Assembly: GCF_012275375.1 (NCBI RefSeq)
Contig: NZ_JAAZQJ010000003.1
Coordinates: 372,001 to 436,000, forward strand
Origin: Dyella sp. SG609
GTDB taxonomy: Bacteria > Pseudomonadota > Gammaproteobacteria > Xanthomonadales > Rhodanobacteraceae
Reading direction: 5' to 3'
DNA: 64,000 nucleotides
The notes below the pieces were generated by a model. It did no database searches and had not been told where the DNA came from. It saw only the letters and a list, made by a program, of their open reading frames with translations. A program made the position numbers and the translations under genes. The stretch's first letter is position 1, and every line of letters starts with the position of its first letter. Shown here in pieces: positions 37,031 to 47,805 of the stretch.

Positions 37031-37195
37031 GGAACCTCTGATCTATTCCTACGTACCCGGCATGACGTCCAGAAGGCCCGCAGGCGTGGCCGCGCGGCGC
37101 CGGGAAGACTGGCCGTCTTGCCAAGTCGCGCGGCCACGCCTGCGGGCCTTCTGGACGTCATGCCGGGTACGTAGGAATAGATCAGAGGTTCCCTA
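37028..37195. repeat. 168-bp perfect long inverted repeat (MITE-like)
   Basis: Arms 37028-37096 and 37127-37195 are identical reverse complements over 69 bases, around a 30-base centre that holds a further AAGAC/GTCTT stem. The ends read TAGGGAACC and GGTTCCCTA, so a TA dinucleotide flanks both sides, as left by some TA-targeting transposons. No open frame is inside. It fills the space after coaD and should act as a very strong hairpin in RNA. Confidence 0.9.
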
Positions 37196-37333
37196 AGCGT
37201 GGTTTGCATCGGGGGCGCTCGTGTATGCTCCCGGCCATCCTGCGGACAGGGGCAGCGTTCCCGTCAGCGGCACCGGAGGGTCCTGTCTTCCGGGATCCAC
37301 CTCCAGACTTCCAAGAACTCCAGGGTGACCACC

Positions 37334-37837
37334 ATGTACAAGTACGCACTCCTTGCCGCCATCGCGCTCGGCTCGCTGGCCCTCGCCGGCTGCAACAAGG
37401 GCGAGGACGAGAACGCCAGCCAGGCCACCACGCAGACCGCGCAGGTTTCCAAGCCGACCGACCCGAACGACGCCAAGGCCTGGAACGCGTACCTCGGCCA
37501 GATCGTGCAGAAGAACATGCAGGGCATGACCGCCGATCGCCCGTACCCCTACCTGGTGAACGCCGGCGACAGCGACGACGACAAAGCCAAGCGCGACCGC
37601 CAGCTGTCGAACGTGCAGGACACCGTGGCCCGCGGCGTGCTGCCGGGCAATATGCTGGTGTTCGCCGGTCCGGAATCGGCCAAGACCGCCGACCTGATCA
37701 TCGAAGCCTTCAAGGATGCCAAGCCGGGTTCCTTCAAGGACGTGATCATCCTGTTCATCGGCGACCAGGCCGACGAGGCGCGCGTCACCACCGCGCTGCA
37801 GCCGACCGGCGCCAAGCTGCGCTTCGTGGCGATGTAA
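37334..37837 (+). CDS. Conserved hypothetical lipoprotein
   Basis: A 167-residue lipoprotein. The signal peptide ends in LALAGC, giving the lipidated cysteine near residue 19. An acidic, Gln/Thr-rich linker follows, then a mixed alpha/beta domain (YLGQIVQKNMQGM, YPYLVNAGD, VLPGNMLVFAGPESAKTADL, FKDVIILFIGDQADEARV) that resembles a small thiamine- or nucleotide-fold but is not one I can name. It is closed by the terminator at 37865-37895, so it is its own unit. Confidence 0.75.
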   Translation: MYKYALLAAIALGSLALAGCNKGEDENASQATTQTAQVSKPTDPNDAKAWNAYLGQIVQKNMQGMTADRPYPYLVNAGDSDDDKAKRDRQLSNVQDTVARGVLPGNMLVFAGPESAKTADLIIEAFKDAKPGSFKDVIILFIGDQADEARVTTALQPTGAKLRFVAM

Positions 37838-37864
37838 GCCAGGGTTGCGGCCTTCGCGGCAAGA

Positions 37865-37895
37865 ACCCGCGGCGTGCAGACGCCGCGGGTTTTTT
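37865..37895 (+). terminator. Rho-independent terminator after the lipoprotein gene
   Basis: Perfect 10-base arms (37865-37874 and 37881-37890) around a 6-base loop, followed directly by a run of T on the plus strand, 28 bases after the stop codon. Confidence 0.93.
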
Positions 37896-37967
37896 ATTGG
37901 GCGAAATCCCGGGCCCCGGGCCGATTGCTGCGCCGCGGCATCCGGCGCTACCGTGTACACTCGCGCG

Positions 37968-38225
37968 ATGTCCCTGAAAATCCTCGATACCTGCGTCAAC
38001 TGCGACGTATGCGAACCGGTCTGTCCGAACAAGGCTATCTCGCTGGGCGAGGAGTACTACGTGATCGACCCGGCGCTGTGCACCGAGTGCGTGGGGCATC
38101 ATGACGAACCGCAATGCATCGAGGTCTGCCCGGTCGAATGCATCCTGGTCGACCCCGAGCACACCGAGACGCAGGAACAGCTTCAACTCAAGTACCGCCA
38201 GTTGATGAACGAGGGGCAGGCATGA
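37968..38225 (+). CDS. YfhL-type 2[4Fe-4S] ferredoxin
   Basis: An 85-residue ferredoxin. The first cluster motif is CVNCDVCEPVCP; the second is CTECVGHHDEPQCIEVCPVEC, with the longer spacer typical of YfhL/Alvin-type ferredoxins. It donates electrons at low potential; the partner is unknown. In many Gammaproteobacteria it follows coaD; here a lipoprotein gene and the palindrome come between. The stop overlaps the ggt start (ATGA), so the two are coupled. Confidence 0.92.
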   Translation: MSLKILDTCVNCDVCEPVCPNKAISLGEEYYVIDPALCTECVGHHDEPQCIEVCPVECILVDPEHTETQEQLQLKYRQLMNEGQA

Positions 38226-39958
38226 GGTTTTCCGTGAAGTGGCCGGCGCTGCGCGCCCGCGCCGTGCTGTTGGGCCTGCTGCTGGTCAGTGGCGCCGCCT
38301 GTGCGGATGGTCCGCATAACGTTCCCGCCGCGGCGAAGACGCCAATCGCGCTGAAGGGCCCGGGCAAGGCCGCCATCGCCAGCGCCAACTTCCACGCCAC
38401 CGAGGCCGGCCTCGAAGTGATCGCCAAGGGCGGCAACGCCTTCGACGCGGCGATCGCGGTGGCCTCCGCGCTGTCGGTGGTGGAACCGGAAAGCTCCGGC
38501 ATCGGCGGCGGTTTCATGGCGGTGCTGCACCGCGCTGCCGACGGCAAGGACATCTTCATCGATGCGCGCGAGACCGCGCCGGCTTCGGTGAACGCCAAGG
38601 ACTACCTCAGCGCCGACGGCTCGCCCAACCGCGACGCCGCGCTCAACGGCCCGCTCTCCGCCGGCATTCCCGGCGAACCGGCCGGCCTGGCCTGGCTGGC
38701 CAGGCACTACGGCAAGCTGCCGCTGAAGGAGTCGCTGGCCCCGGCGGTGCGCCTGGCCCGCGACGGTTTCGAGCCGGACAGCCGCCTGCTCAACGCCATC
38801 GAGGAACGCCAGAAGGACATCCGGCGCTGGCCCGCTTCCGCCGCCAAGTTCCTGCCGGGCGGCAAGGTGCCGGGCAAGGGCGAGACCTGGCGCGATCCCG
38901 GCCAGGCCCGCACGCTGGAACGGCTGGGCGAGCAGGGCCACGACGGTTTCTATCGCGGCGACGTGGCGCAGAAGCTGGTCGCCGCGGTGAACGCGGCCGG
39001 CGGCCACTGGAGCGCCAAGGACCTGGAGAGCTACCAGGTGAAGGAGCGCGCGCCGATCGTGGTCGACTACCGCGGCTACCGCATCGTCACCGCGCCGCCG
39101 CCTTCCTCGGGCGGCGTGGCGGTGGCCGAGATCCTCAATATTCTTTCCGGCTTCGACCTGGCCAAGCTGGACGACGCGCACCGCACGCATCTGGTGATCG
39201 AGGCGATGCGCCGCGCCTTCCGCGACCACAACGATTACCTGGGCGACCCGGACTTCGTGAAGATGCCGCTGGACATGCTGCTGTCGCCTTACTACGCGGC
39301 CGGCCTGCGCCAGACCATCCTGCCGGACAAGGCCACGCCTTCAGCGATGCTGCCGGCGAGCACCGGCGTCGATCCGGGCATGCACACCACGCATTTCTCG
39401 GTGATCGACCGCGAGGGCAATATCGCCTCGATCACGCTCACGGTTAACTACACCCTGGGTTCCACCTTCGTCGCCGACGGCACCGGCGTGCTGCTCAACG
39501 ACGAGATGGACGACTTCGCCCTGGTGCCGAACATGCCCAACGTCTACGGCCTGCTCGGCAGCGCCGCCAACGCGCCGGCACCGGGCAAGCGCATGCTGTC
39601 GTCGATGACGCCGAGCATCGTGTTCGGCGCCGACCGCGTCGGCGTGATCGGCTCGCCGGGCGGCTCCACCATCATCACCCAGGTGCTGGAAGGCATCATG
39701 GCGTTCATCGACGGCAAGGACGCGCTCGGCATCGCCGGGCAGAAGCGCTTCCATCACCAGTACATGCCGGACCGCGTGGACGTGGAGGAGGGCGTGTTCG
39801 ACGCCGCCACCGCCGACGCGCTGACCCGCATGGGCCATACGCTGAAATCCCGCTCGCCGTGGGGCTATATGAACGTGGTCACCTGGGACCTCAAGAGCGG
39901 CAAGCTCGACGCGGCCAGCGATCCGCGCCGGCCGTCGGGCCTGGGCAAGGTGCAGTAA
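38222..39958 (+). CDS. ggt: Gamma-glutamyltransferase
   Basis: Periplasmic enzyme that removes or transfers the gamma-glutamyl group of glutathione; 578 residues. Signal peptide (LLGLLLVSGAACA), then the large subunit with ESSGIGGGFMAVLH. Autocleavage occurs before the nucleophile threonine in HTTHFSVIDREGN (near residue 387), giving the small subunit with GSPGGSTIITQVL. The ATG at 38222 overlaps the ferredoxin stop by four bases; a longer frame within the ferredoxin gene is rejected. Confidence 0.95.
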   Translation: MRFSVKWPALRARAVLLGLLLVSGAACADGPHNVPAAAKTPIALKGPGKAAIASANFHATEAGLEVIAKGGNAFDAAIAVASALSVVEPESSGIGGGFMAVLHRAADGKDIFIDARETAPASVNAKDYLSADGSPNRDAALNGPLSAGIPGEPAGLAWLARHYGKLPLKESLAPAVRLARDGFEPDSRLLNAIEERQKDIRRWPASAAKFLPGGKVPGKGETWRDPGQARTLERLGEQGHDGFYRGDVAQKLVAAVNAAGGHWSAKDLESYQVKERAPIVVDYRGYRIVTAPPPSSGGVAVAEILNILSGFDLAKLDDAHRTHLVIEAMRRAFRDHNDYLGDPDFVKMPLDMLLSPYYAAGLRQTILPDKATPSAMLPASTGVDPGMHTTHFSVIDREGNIASITLTVNYTLGSTFVADGTGVLLNDEMDDFALVPNMPNVYGLLGSAANAPAPGKRMLSSMTPSIVFGADRVGVIGSPGGSTIITQVLEGIMAFIDGKDALGIAGQKRFHHQYMPDRVDVEEGVFDAATADALTRMGHTLKSRSPWGYMNVVTWDLKSGKLDAASDPRRPSGLGKVQ

Positions 39959-40030
39959 GAGGAACGCCGGCGCGCTGCTAAGGGGGCGCGCGCCGGTGCC
40001 ATGAGACAAGTGGTAGGGCAGGGGATTTCC

Positions 40031-40885
40031 ATGCAGTTGTGGTCGCTCACCGGTAACTCCCAGCAGCTCGACGGCGGTGCCATGTTCGGTAACGCGCCGA
40101 AGGCATTGTGGTCGCGCTGGATCGCGCCCGATGCGCAGAACCGCATTCCGCTGGCCTGCCGCTGCCTGCTCGCCAAGGATCTTGACGGCCGCAACGTGCT
40201 GTTCGAAACCGGCATCGGCGCCTTCTTCGAGCCCGCGCTGCGCGAACGCTACGGTGTGATGGAAGAACGCCACGTGCTGCTCGACTCGCTGGCCCAGGCC
40301 GGCCTGTCGCACCAGGACATCGACGTGGTGGTGCTGTCGCACCTGCACTTCGACCACGCCGGCGGCCTGCTCGCCGCGTGGGAAGAAGGCGAGCCGCCCA
40401 GCCTGCTGTTCCCCAAGGCCACCTACGTGGTGGGCGCCGAACACTGGCGCCGCGCGCAGCAGCCGCATCCGCGCGACCGCGCCTCGTTCATTCCCGAACT
40501 GCAGGCGCTGCTGGAAGACAGCGGGCGGCTGGAGCTGGTCGAAGGCGAGCATTCCGCGACGCTGGGCGCGTCGGTGCGCTTCAGCTATTCGGACGGCCAT
40601 ACGCCCGGGCTGATGCTGGCCGAAGTGGGCGGCGTGGTGTTCTGCGCCGACCTCATCCCCGGCCGCTTCTGGGTGCACCTGCCGATCACCATGGGCTACG
40701 ACCGCTACCCCGAAGAGATCATCGACGAGAAGCGCGCCTTCCTCGAAGACAAGCTCGCGCGCGGCATCGAACTGTTCTTCACCCACGACCACGACTGCGC
40801 CATCGCCCGCGTGGTGCGCGACGAGCGCGGCCGCTACGGCACCGCCGACGAACGGCGCGAGCTCGCCGGGCTGGTGCGCGCATGA
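40031..40885 (+). CDS. Metallo-beta-lactamase fold hydrolase
   Basis: A 284-residue cytoplasmic hydrolase. The zinc motif HxHxDH is present as [13 protein letters not shown], with further ligands in SDGHTPGLM and near FFTHDHDC at the C-terminus. The substrate is not clear; the layout resembles quorum-quenching lactonases and glyoxalase-II-like enzymes but lacks a decisive feature for either. AGGGGATTTCC precedes the ATG. Its stop overlaps the next start (ATGA). Confidence 0.85.
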   Translation: MQLWSLTGNSQQLDGGAMFGNAPKALWSRWIAPDAQNRIPLACRCLLAKDLDGRNVLFETGIGAFFEPALRERYGVMEERHVLLDSLAQAGLSHQDIDVVVLSHLHFDHAGGLLAAWEEGEPPSLLFPKATYVVGAEHWRRAQQPHPRDRASFIPELQALLEDSGRLELVEGEHSATLGASVRFSYSDGHTPGLMLAEVGGVVFCADLIPGRFWVHLPITMGYDRYPEEIIDEKRAFLEDKLARGIELFFTHDHDCAIARVVRDERGRYGTADERRELAGLVRA

Positions 40886-41907
40886 GCGCGCGGCAGTGGC
40901 TGGCGGGAGTGGCCGGCGCCGTGCTGGTGCTGGCGGGCCTGGGGCTGGTGGCGATGACCGAGCAGGCGGCGATCGAGCATCGCGTCGCCGCCGAGCGCCA
41001 CGGCGGCCAGGTACTGGACGTGCAGGGCGATGCGCGCCCCGACGTCGGCAAGGACCGCTATATGGTTCGCGTCAGCGGGCGGCTCAACGTGGTCGACGCG
41101 CCGCTCGATCCCGAATTCAACCAGCGCGTGGCCACGCCGGTGCTGGTGCGCCACGTGGAGATGTTCCAGTGGCGCGAAGTGCGCGTCGGCAGCGACGTGC
41201 ATTACGAGCAGGACTGGGTCGACCGCCCGCTCGACGCCAGCCGTTTCGAAAAGCCCGCCGGCCACGCCAACCCGGGCGCCTTCCCCATCCAGGGCAAGCA
41301 GTTCGATGCCGGCCTGGTGAAGATCGGCGGCTATGCGCTCGCTCCCGCCTTGCTGCATGCCTTGCCGGGCGGCGACCTGATCGGTCCCGACCTGAAGACG
41401 CTGCCGGCGAATCTTGCCGCGAGCTTTTCCAGCTACGGCGATTACCTGGTGACCAGCGCCAGCCCCGAGCATCCGCGCCTGGGCGACCTGCGCGTGAGCT
41501 GGGAAGCCATCCCGGTGCAGGTGCTCACCGTCTTCGCCCGTCCGCAGGGCGACCTGCTGGTGCCGGCCAGCGACGCCGCCGACGGCAAGGGCTATGACGT
41601 GCAGGTCGGCGAACGCCGCCTGGTCGACGTGCTGCCGGACGTGCCGGAGCCGCCGGTCTTCGCCGTGGCGCGGCGCGTGCTGGCGGTGCTGCTGGTCAGC
41701 CTGGGCATCTTCCTGCTGCTGCGCAGCCGGATGTCCGACCATCACGCGCCGCTGATCGCGCTGGGCGCGGGCGTGCTGCTCGCCGGCGCCGTGGCGGGGG
41801 TCATGTGGCTGGGCAAGGACCTGCAGGCCAGCGCGTACTGGTTCGTGCTCGCGGTGGCGGGGCTCGCCGTGGTGGTGTGGCGGCTGCATGCACGGGCGGC
41901 TCACTGA
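40882..41907 (+). CDS. TMEM43 family membrane protein
   Basis: A 341-residue protein of the TMEM43/LUMA family, which is known in animals for a nuclear-envelope role but has unknown function in bacteria. One N-terminal helix ([16 protein letters not shown]), a large periplasmic domain (about residues 30-255) with [13 protein letters not shown] and [11 protein letters not shown], and three C-terminal helices ([15 protein letters not shown] onward). It is translationally coupled to the metallo-beta-lactamase gene, which suggests a shared task. Confidence 0.85.
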   Translation: MSARQWLAGVAGAVLVLAGLGLVAMTEQAAIEHRVAAERHGGQVLDVQGDARPDVGKDRYMVRVSGRLNVVDAPLDPEFNQRVATPVLVRHVEMFQWREVRVGSDVHYEQDWVDRPLDASRFEKPAGHANPGAFPIQGKQFDAGLVKIGGYALAPALLHALPGGDLIGPDLKTLPANLAASFSSYGDYLVTSASPEHPRLGDLRVSWEAIPVQVLTVFARPQGDLLVPASDAADGKGYDVQVGERRLVDVLPDVPEPPVFAVARRVLAVLLVSLGIFLLLRSRMSDHHAPLIALGAGVLLAGAVAGVMWLGKDLQASAYWFVLAVAGLAVVVWRLHARAAH

Positions 41908-41921
41908 ATGCCGCTCAATCT

Positions 41922-41949
41922 CGTCATTCCGGTGAAAGCCGGAATGACG
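41922..41949. repeat. Single REP-like palindrome before glpD
   Basis: CGTCATTCCGG and CCGGAATGACG pair perfectly around a six-base loop. It separates the TMEM43 gene from glpD and may act as a terminator or insulator between them. Same family as the arms of 25165-25304. Confidence 0.85.
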
Positions 41950-41989
41950 GATCTTGGACGTTGACCCCACCGCACACACGGGACGAGGC

Positions 41990-43477
41990 ATGGCGGAGCA
42001 AGTCGATGTTCTGGTGGTGGGCGGCGGCATCAACGGCGCCGGCATCGCGCGCGATGCGGTAGGCCGGGGCTTGAGCGTCTGGCTGTGCGAGCAGGACGAC
42101 CTGGCCGCGCACACCTCCAGCGCCAGCACCAAGTTGATCCATGGCGGCCTGCGCTATCTGGAGCAGTTCGAATTCGCCCTGGTGGGCAAGGCGCTGGCCG
42201 AGCGCGAGGTGCTGCTGCGCGTGGCGCCGCACATCATCTGGCCGCTGCGCTTCGTGCTGCCGCACCAGTCGCATCTGCGCCCGGCGTGGATGATCCGCCT
42301 GGGCCTGTTCCTCTACGACCATCTGCAGCGCGGCCGCCGCAGCCTGCCCGGCTCGCGCCGCGTGCGCCTGTCCCGGCATGCGGTGGGCCAGCCGCTGCGC
42401 GAGGAGTTCCTCACCGGCTTCGTCTACTCCGACGCCTGGGTGCAGGACGCCCGCCTGGTGGTGCTCAACGCGATGGACGCCGTGCAGCGCGGCGCGCGCG
42501 TGATGACGCACACGCGCTGCGTCAGCGCGCGGCGCAGCGGCGACCGCTGGCTGGCGCGCTTGCAGGGCGCGGACGGCAGGATCACCGAAGTGGCGGCGCG
42601 CGCGCTTGTCAATGCCACCGGTCCGTGGGCCGTCGATTTCCTCGACGACGTCGCCGCCGAAGGCCACGACCGCAGCCTGCGCCTGATCAAGGGCAGCCAT
42701 ATCGTGGTGCCCCGGCTGTACGAGCATCGCTACGCGTACATCTTCCAGCAACCTGACCGGCGCATCGTGTTCGCCATTCCCTACGAGCGCGAGTTCACCC
42801 TGATCGGCACCACCGACGTCGAATACCGCGCCGACCCGGCGCATCCGCGCATCGATGCGGAGGAAATCTCGTACCTGTGCGACGCGGTCAACCGCTACTT
42901 CAAGCGCAGCATCGCGCCGGCCGACGTAGTGTGGAACTACAGCGGCGTGCGTCCGCTGCTCGACGACGAAAGCGGCAAGGCCTCGGAAGTGACGCGCGAT
43001 TACCTGCTGGAGATCGAGCCGGCCAGGGGCGCGCCCCTGCTCAACGTGTTCGGCGGCAAGCTCACCACCTTCCGCAAGCTGGCCGAGGAAGCGGTGGACA
43101 AGCTCGCACCCCTGCTCGGCAACAAGGAACCCGCCTGGACCGGCAAGGGCCATCCGCTGCCCGGCGGCGATATCCAGGACGTCGACGGCCTGGCGCAGCA
43201 GCTGCGCGCCACGCGTCCCTGGCTGGGCGAGGCGATGGCCTGGCGCCTCGCGCATACCTACGGCAGCCAGTCGGTGCGCGTGATCGGTAATGCCGCTTCG
43301 CTGGCGGAACTCGGCGAGCATTTCGGCGCCGATCTCTACGCCAGCGAAGTGGACTATCTGCGCCGCTACGAATGGGCCAGCTGCGCCGAGGACGTGCTGT
43401 GGCGGCGCACCAAGCTGGGCCTGCACGTGGGTGCGGAAGGCGCGGCGCGGCTCGACGCGTATTTCGCCAAGAACTGA
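41990..43477 (+). CDS. glpD: Glycerol-3-phosphate dehydrogenase (FAD, aerobic)
   Basis: Membrane-associated flavoenzyme that oxidises glycerol 3-phosphate to dihydroxyacetone phosphate; 495 residues. FAD motif VLVVGGGINGAGIARDA, then SSASTKLIHGGLRYLE; FGGKLTTFRKLAEEA in the C-terminal half is diagnostic. GGACGAGG precedes the ATG at 41990. First gene of glpD-glpF-glpK. Confidence 0.96.
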   Translation: MAEQVDVLVVGGGINGAGIARDAVGRGLSVWLCEQDDLAAHTSSASTKLIHGGLRYLEQFEFALVGKALAEREVLLRVAPHIIWPLRFVLPHQSHLRPAWMIRLGLFLYDHLQRGRRSLPGSRRVRLSRHAVGQPLREEFLTGFVYSDAWVQDARLVVLNAMDAVQRGARVMTHTRCVSARRSGDRWLARLQGADGRITEVAARALVNATGPWAVDFLDDVAAEGHDRSLRLIKGSHIVVPRLYEHRYAYIFQQPDRRIVFAIPYEREFTLIGTTDVEYRADPAHPRIDAEEISYLCDAVNRYFKRSIAPADVVWNYSGVRPLLDDESGKASEVTRDYLLEIEPARGAPLLNVFGGKLTTFRKLAEEAVDKLAPLLGNKEPAWTGKGHPLPGGDIQDVDGLAQQLRATRPWLGEAMAWRLAHTYGSQSVRVIGNAASLAELGEHFGADLYASEVDYLRRYEWASCAEDVLWRRTKLGLHVGAEGAARLDAYFAKN

Positions 43478-43535
43478 GATTCCGATTCACACGCCGGGCG
43501 CGGACGGCCCGGCGCATCCTGAGGAGAGCGGTGGA

Positions 43536-44384
43536 ATGCGGCAGACGATCGGTGAATTGATTTCGGAAGCGCTGGCGATGTTCATCATCATCGGCCTGGG
43601 CGACTCGGTGGCGTGCATGTACGTGCTGTACGACCCCAGCCCGTACCAGAATGCCTACTGGGGCGTGTGCATCGCCTGGGGCCTGGCGGTGACCATCGCC
43701 ATCTATGCCACCGCGTCGGTGTCCGGCACGCATGCCAACCCGGCGGTGACCTTGGCGCTGGCGCTGTTCCGCGGCTTTCCGTGGAAGAAGGTGCTGCCGT
43801 ACACGGTGGCGCAGGTGATCGGCGCGTTTCTCGGCGCGGCCATCGTCTACGTGCTGTTCGGGCCGGTGATCGATCATTACAACCAGACGCACGGGCTCAC
43901 CCGCGAAGCCGGCGGAGCGGCCGGCGTGTTCTTCACCCATCCGGGGTTGGCGATCACGCCGATGCATGCGCTGCTGGACCAGGTGATCCTTACTGCCTTC
44001 CTGCTGTTCGGCATCTTCGCCATCACCGAGCGCTTCAACGAGATGGCGCCCGGCGCCAATTCCGGCGCGCTGATGATCGGCCTGCTGGTGGCGACCATCG
44101 GCGCCTCGATGGGCTATCTCGAAGCCTGGGCGATCAACCCCGCGCGCGATTTCGGCCCGCGCGTGTTCGCTTTCTTCGCGGGTTGGGGCGGCTCCGCCTT
44201 GCCCAGTCCGGACAACTACTGGTGGGTGCCGATCGCCGGTCCGCTGATCGGCGGCGTGGTCGGTGCCGGCGCGTACCAGCTGCTGGTGCATCCGTTCCTG
44301 CCGGCGCGCGTGCGCGAGCTGGAAGCGGCGCGCGCGGCCGCCGCGCAGGGCAAGCCGGTTTCCTCTTCCAGCACGTCGGCCTGA
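43536..44384 (+). CDS. glpF: Glycerol uptake facilitator (aquaglyceroporin)
   Basis: A 282-residue MIP-family channel with six helices. The two NPA loops are HANPAVTLALAL and INPARDFGPRVF; the Asp after NPAR is typical of glycerol facilitators rather than water channels. GAGGAGAGCGG precedes the ATG. It lies between glpD and glpK, so glycerol entry, phosphorylation and oxidation are encoded together. Confidence 0.93.
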   Translation: MRQTIGELISEALAMFIIIGLGDSVACMYVLYDPSPYQNAYWGVCIAWGLAVTIAIYATASVSGTHANPAVTLALALFRGFPWKKVLPYTVAQVIGAFLGAAIVYVLFGPVIDHYNQTHGLTREAGGAAGVFFTHPGLAITPMHALLDQVILTAFLLFGIFAITERFNEMAPGANSGALMIGLLVATIGASMGYLEAWAINPARDFGPRVFAFFAGWGGSALPSPDNYWWVPIAGPLIGGVVGAGAYQLLVHPFLPARVRELEAARAAAAQGKPVSSSSTSA

Positions 44385-45896
<1,512 letters not shown>

Positions 45897-45907
45897 TCGT
45901 CACACCC

Positions 45908-45998
45908 GCGTAGGTTGGGGTGAGCCGAAGGCGAACCCCAACAGGGGCGCATGCGTAGCGGAGACGTTGGGGTTCGCTGCGCTCACCCCAACCTACGC
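45908..45998. repeat. Convergent-junction palindrome, copy C
   Basis: Left arm 45908-45942 and right arm 45966-45998 share the outer GCGTAGGTTGGGGTGAGC and the inner GCGAACCCCAAC. The middle of each arm differs: the left has the CGAAG form seen in copy A, the right the CGCA form seen in copy B. It lies between glpK (plus) and the EAL-HDOD gene (minus), whose stop begins at 46002. Confidence 0.9.
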
Positions 45999-46001
45999 TG
46001 T

Positions 46002-47267
46002 TCAATGCGGCTTCTGCTCCGCAAACGAATGCACATGGTCCGCCCAGCGGATCGCTTCCAGATACGCCGCCGCCATGCGCCGGATATGCTGCGGCGAGGC
46101 TTCGCCGCCGCGCAGCTCGCCGGCTTCCCAGCGCTGCACCTGTTCCAGCAGCGGCGCGAACGGCCCCTGCTGTTCCAGCAGGGCGGCGCGGATGTCCGGG
46201 GCCAGCGGCAGATGCTGCAGCAGCAGTTCCATCGGCGCGCACATCAGGCTTTCCAGCAGCGAGAACAGGCCGGTGGTGAAGGCCATCTCGCGCTGCTCGC
46301 GCGACAGGTTCTGCGCCAGCTGCTCGCACATGTGGGCGCGGATCAGCGCGGCGCGCAGCAGTTCCGGCGGACGGTCGTCCATGCCGCTCAACGCCATGGT
46401 GCTGATCCAGTTGCGCATGCGGGTCAGGCCGAAAAAGATCGCCGCCTGCTCCACCGACTTCAGCTGGCGCGGCAGCGCGAAATAAGCGGAGTTCACGCAG
46501 CCCAGCAGCTTGTAGCTGAGGATCACGTCGTTGCGGATGATCTGGCCCAGCTCCACCGGGCCGTTGCCGTCCTCGTCCAGCGCGCGCAGCAGGCGCAGCA
46601 CGCTCAGGCGGTTGGCGGTGAGCACCGGCATGTCCACTTTTTCGGGACGCAGCAGATACGGCCCCTGGATGCCGGCGAACGGCAGCGCCATGCAGCGGTT
46701 GCAGGTGTCGTGGTCGTTCACGTGGCCGGCCACCACGTGCAGGCCGCGCGCGTGCAGCGCTTCGCAGCGCTCGCGCAAGGTGGCTTCTTCGAGCCGGCTG
46801 GCATCCAGCCGCACGTAGCGCGACAGATCCAGCAGCACGCGCAGTTCGTCCAGGTCGCCGGCTTCGCCGTCCAGGTCCAGCAGCAGCGCGCAGCCGCGCG
46901 CCGACAGCTGGCGCAGGCGCTCCAGCAGCAGCACGTCGTGGATGGCCTGCGGCGAAACGACCAGGCCGATGCGCGGGTGGCGCAGCACCTGGTCGGCCTG
47001 TTCCAGCACCAGCTCGCGCGGCAGGCGCACAAACACGCGGTTGCCGCGGGCCCACTGGGTGACCGAGCCGTCGATGATGGTGGAGAGCAGGCGGTGGCCG
47101 AGCGCGGCCTCGTCCTCGCCGTCTTCCTGCAGCAGCAGCTCGTACGCCATCAGCTGGCGGTCGCGGTCGAGCATCGGGATGCGCACTACCGGCAGCGGCG
47201 AGCTGGCGGCGGTGCCGGCCAGGGCGGCGGCGTGGGCTTGGGCGGCTTCTACAGCGGTATCGGTCAT
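46002..47267 (-). CDS. EAL-HDOD signalling protein, degenerate EAL
   Basis: A 421-residue cytoplasmic protein: an EAL-like domain (about residues 25-225) followed by an HDOD domain (about 230-420). The EAL signature reads YELLL, and the catalytic DDFG-type acidic cluster is replaced by LDLDGEAG, so it should not cleave cyclic-di-GMP. GIQGPYLLRPE is the relic of the last EAL motif. HDOD: LGQIIRNDVILSYKLLGCVNSA and FFGLTRMRNW. The plan resembles motility regulators such as CdgJ. It is last in the chemoreceptor-flgA-flgM-flgN run. Confidence 0.85.
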   Translation of the reverse strand: MTDTAVEAAQAHAAALAGTAASSPLPVVRIPMLDRDRQLMAYELLLQEDGEDEAALGHRLLSTIIDGSVTQWARGNRVFVRLPRELVLEQADQVLRHPRIGLVVSPQAIHDVLLLERLRQLSARGCALLLDLDGEAGDLDELRVLLDLSRYVRLDASRLEEATLRERCEALHARGLHVVAGHVNDHDTCNRCMALPFAGIQGPYLLRPEKVDMPVLTANRLSVLRLLRALDEDGNGPVELGQIIRNDVILSYKLLGCVNSAYFALPRQLKSVEQAAIFFGLTRMRNWISTMALSGMDDRPPELLRAALIRAHMCEQLAQNLSREQREMAFTTGLFSLLESLMCAPMELLLQHLPLAPDIRAALLEQQGPFAPLLEQVQRWEAGELRGGEASPQHIRRMAAAYLEAIRWADHVHSFAEQKPH

Positions 47268-47361
47268 GGAGAGGTCGGCCAGCGATGGTCCTGCGCCGGG
47301 GCAGGGCCGTGTGGGTTCGCCCGCCGCGTGCGGCAGGTCCTTCAGGTGGGGCGTTTCAAGG

Positions 47362-47805
47362 TCAGGCTTCCGCCAGCGAGAGCGAGCGGTGATCGATGCG
47401 CAAGGTGCCGCCGGGGCCGTACACCCCCGACTCGGCGCCGCCGGTCAGCACCGCCAGGGCCTGGCGCACCTGGCGCAGGCGCTGTCCGACGATCTGGCCG
47501 TTGTTCCGGTTGGCGCGCTGGCAGTCGGCGAGCGCGGCCATCACGCCGTTCCAGGCCGCGCTTTGCGCGGGCGTGGCGGCGGCGATGGCGCGCGCCAGCT
47601 GCTGGCGCTCGGCATCCAGTTGTTCCAGGCGGTCCAGTTGGGCCTGTTTGTCCTGCCCGGCGAGATGCAGCGCGTCGGCGTCGGCGCGCTCCAGCGCATC
47701 GCGTTCGGCGGCCAGCGCTGCGGTCAGCCGGGATGCGCTCTGGCGCATCTCGCCGAGCACGGCGTCGAAGGCGTCGCTCATCTCGTGGTGCAGGCCGGCG
47801 CTCAT
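47362..47805 (-). CDS. flgN: Flagellar export chaperone FlgN
   Basis: A 147-residue, mostly helical chaperone for the hook-filament junction proteins FlgK and FlgL, both encoded at the other end of the window. Long amphipathic helices (AALAAERDALERADADALH, RLEQLDAERQQLARA) and the C-terminal NNGQIVGQRLRQVRQAL fit FlgN. The ATG at 47805 overlaps the flgM stop (ATGA), which fixes the start. Confidence 0.88.
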   Translation of the reverse strand: MSAGLHHEMSDAFDAVLGEMRQSASRLTAALAAERDALERADADALHLAGQDKQAQLDRLEQLDAERQQLARAIAAATPAQSAAWNGVMAALADCQRANRNNGQIVGQRLRQVRQALAVLTGGAESGVYGPGGTLRIDHRSLSLAEA

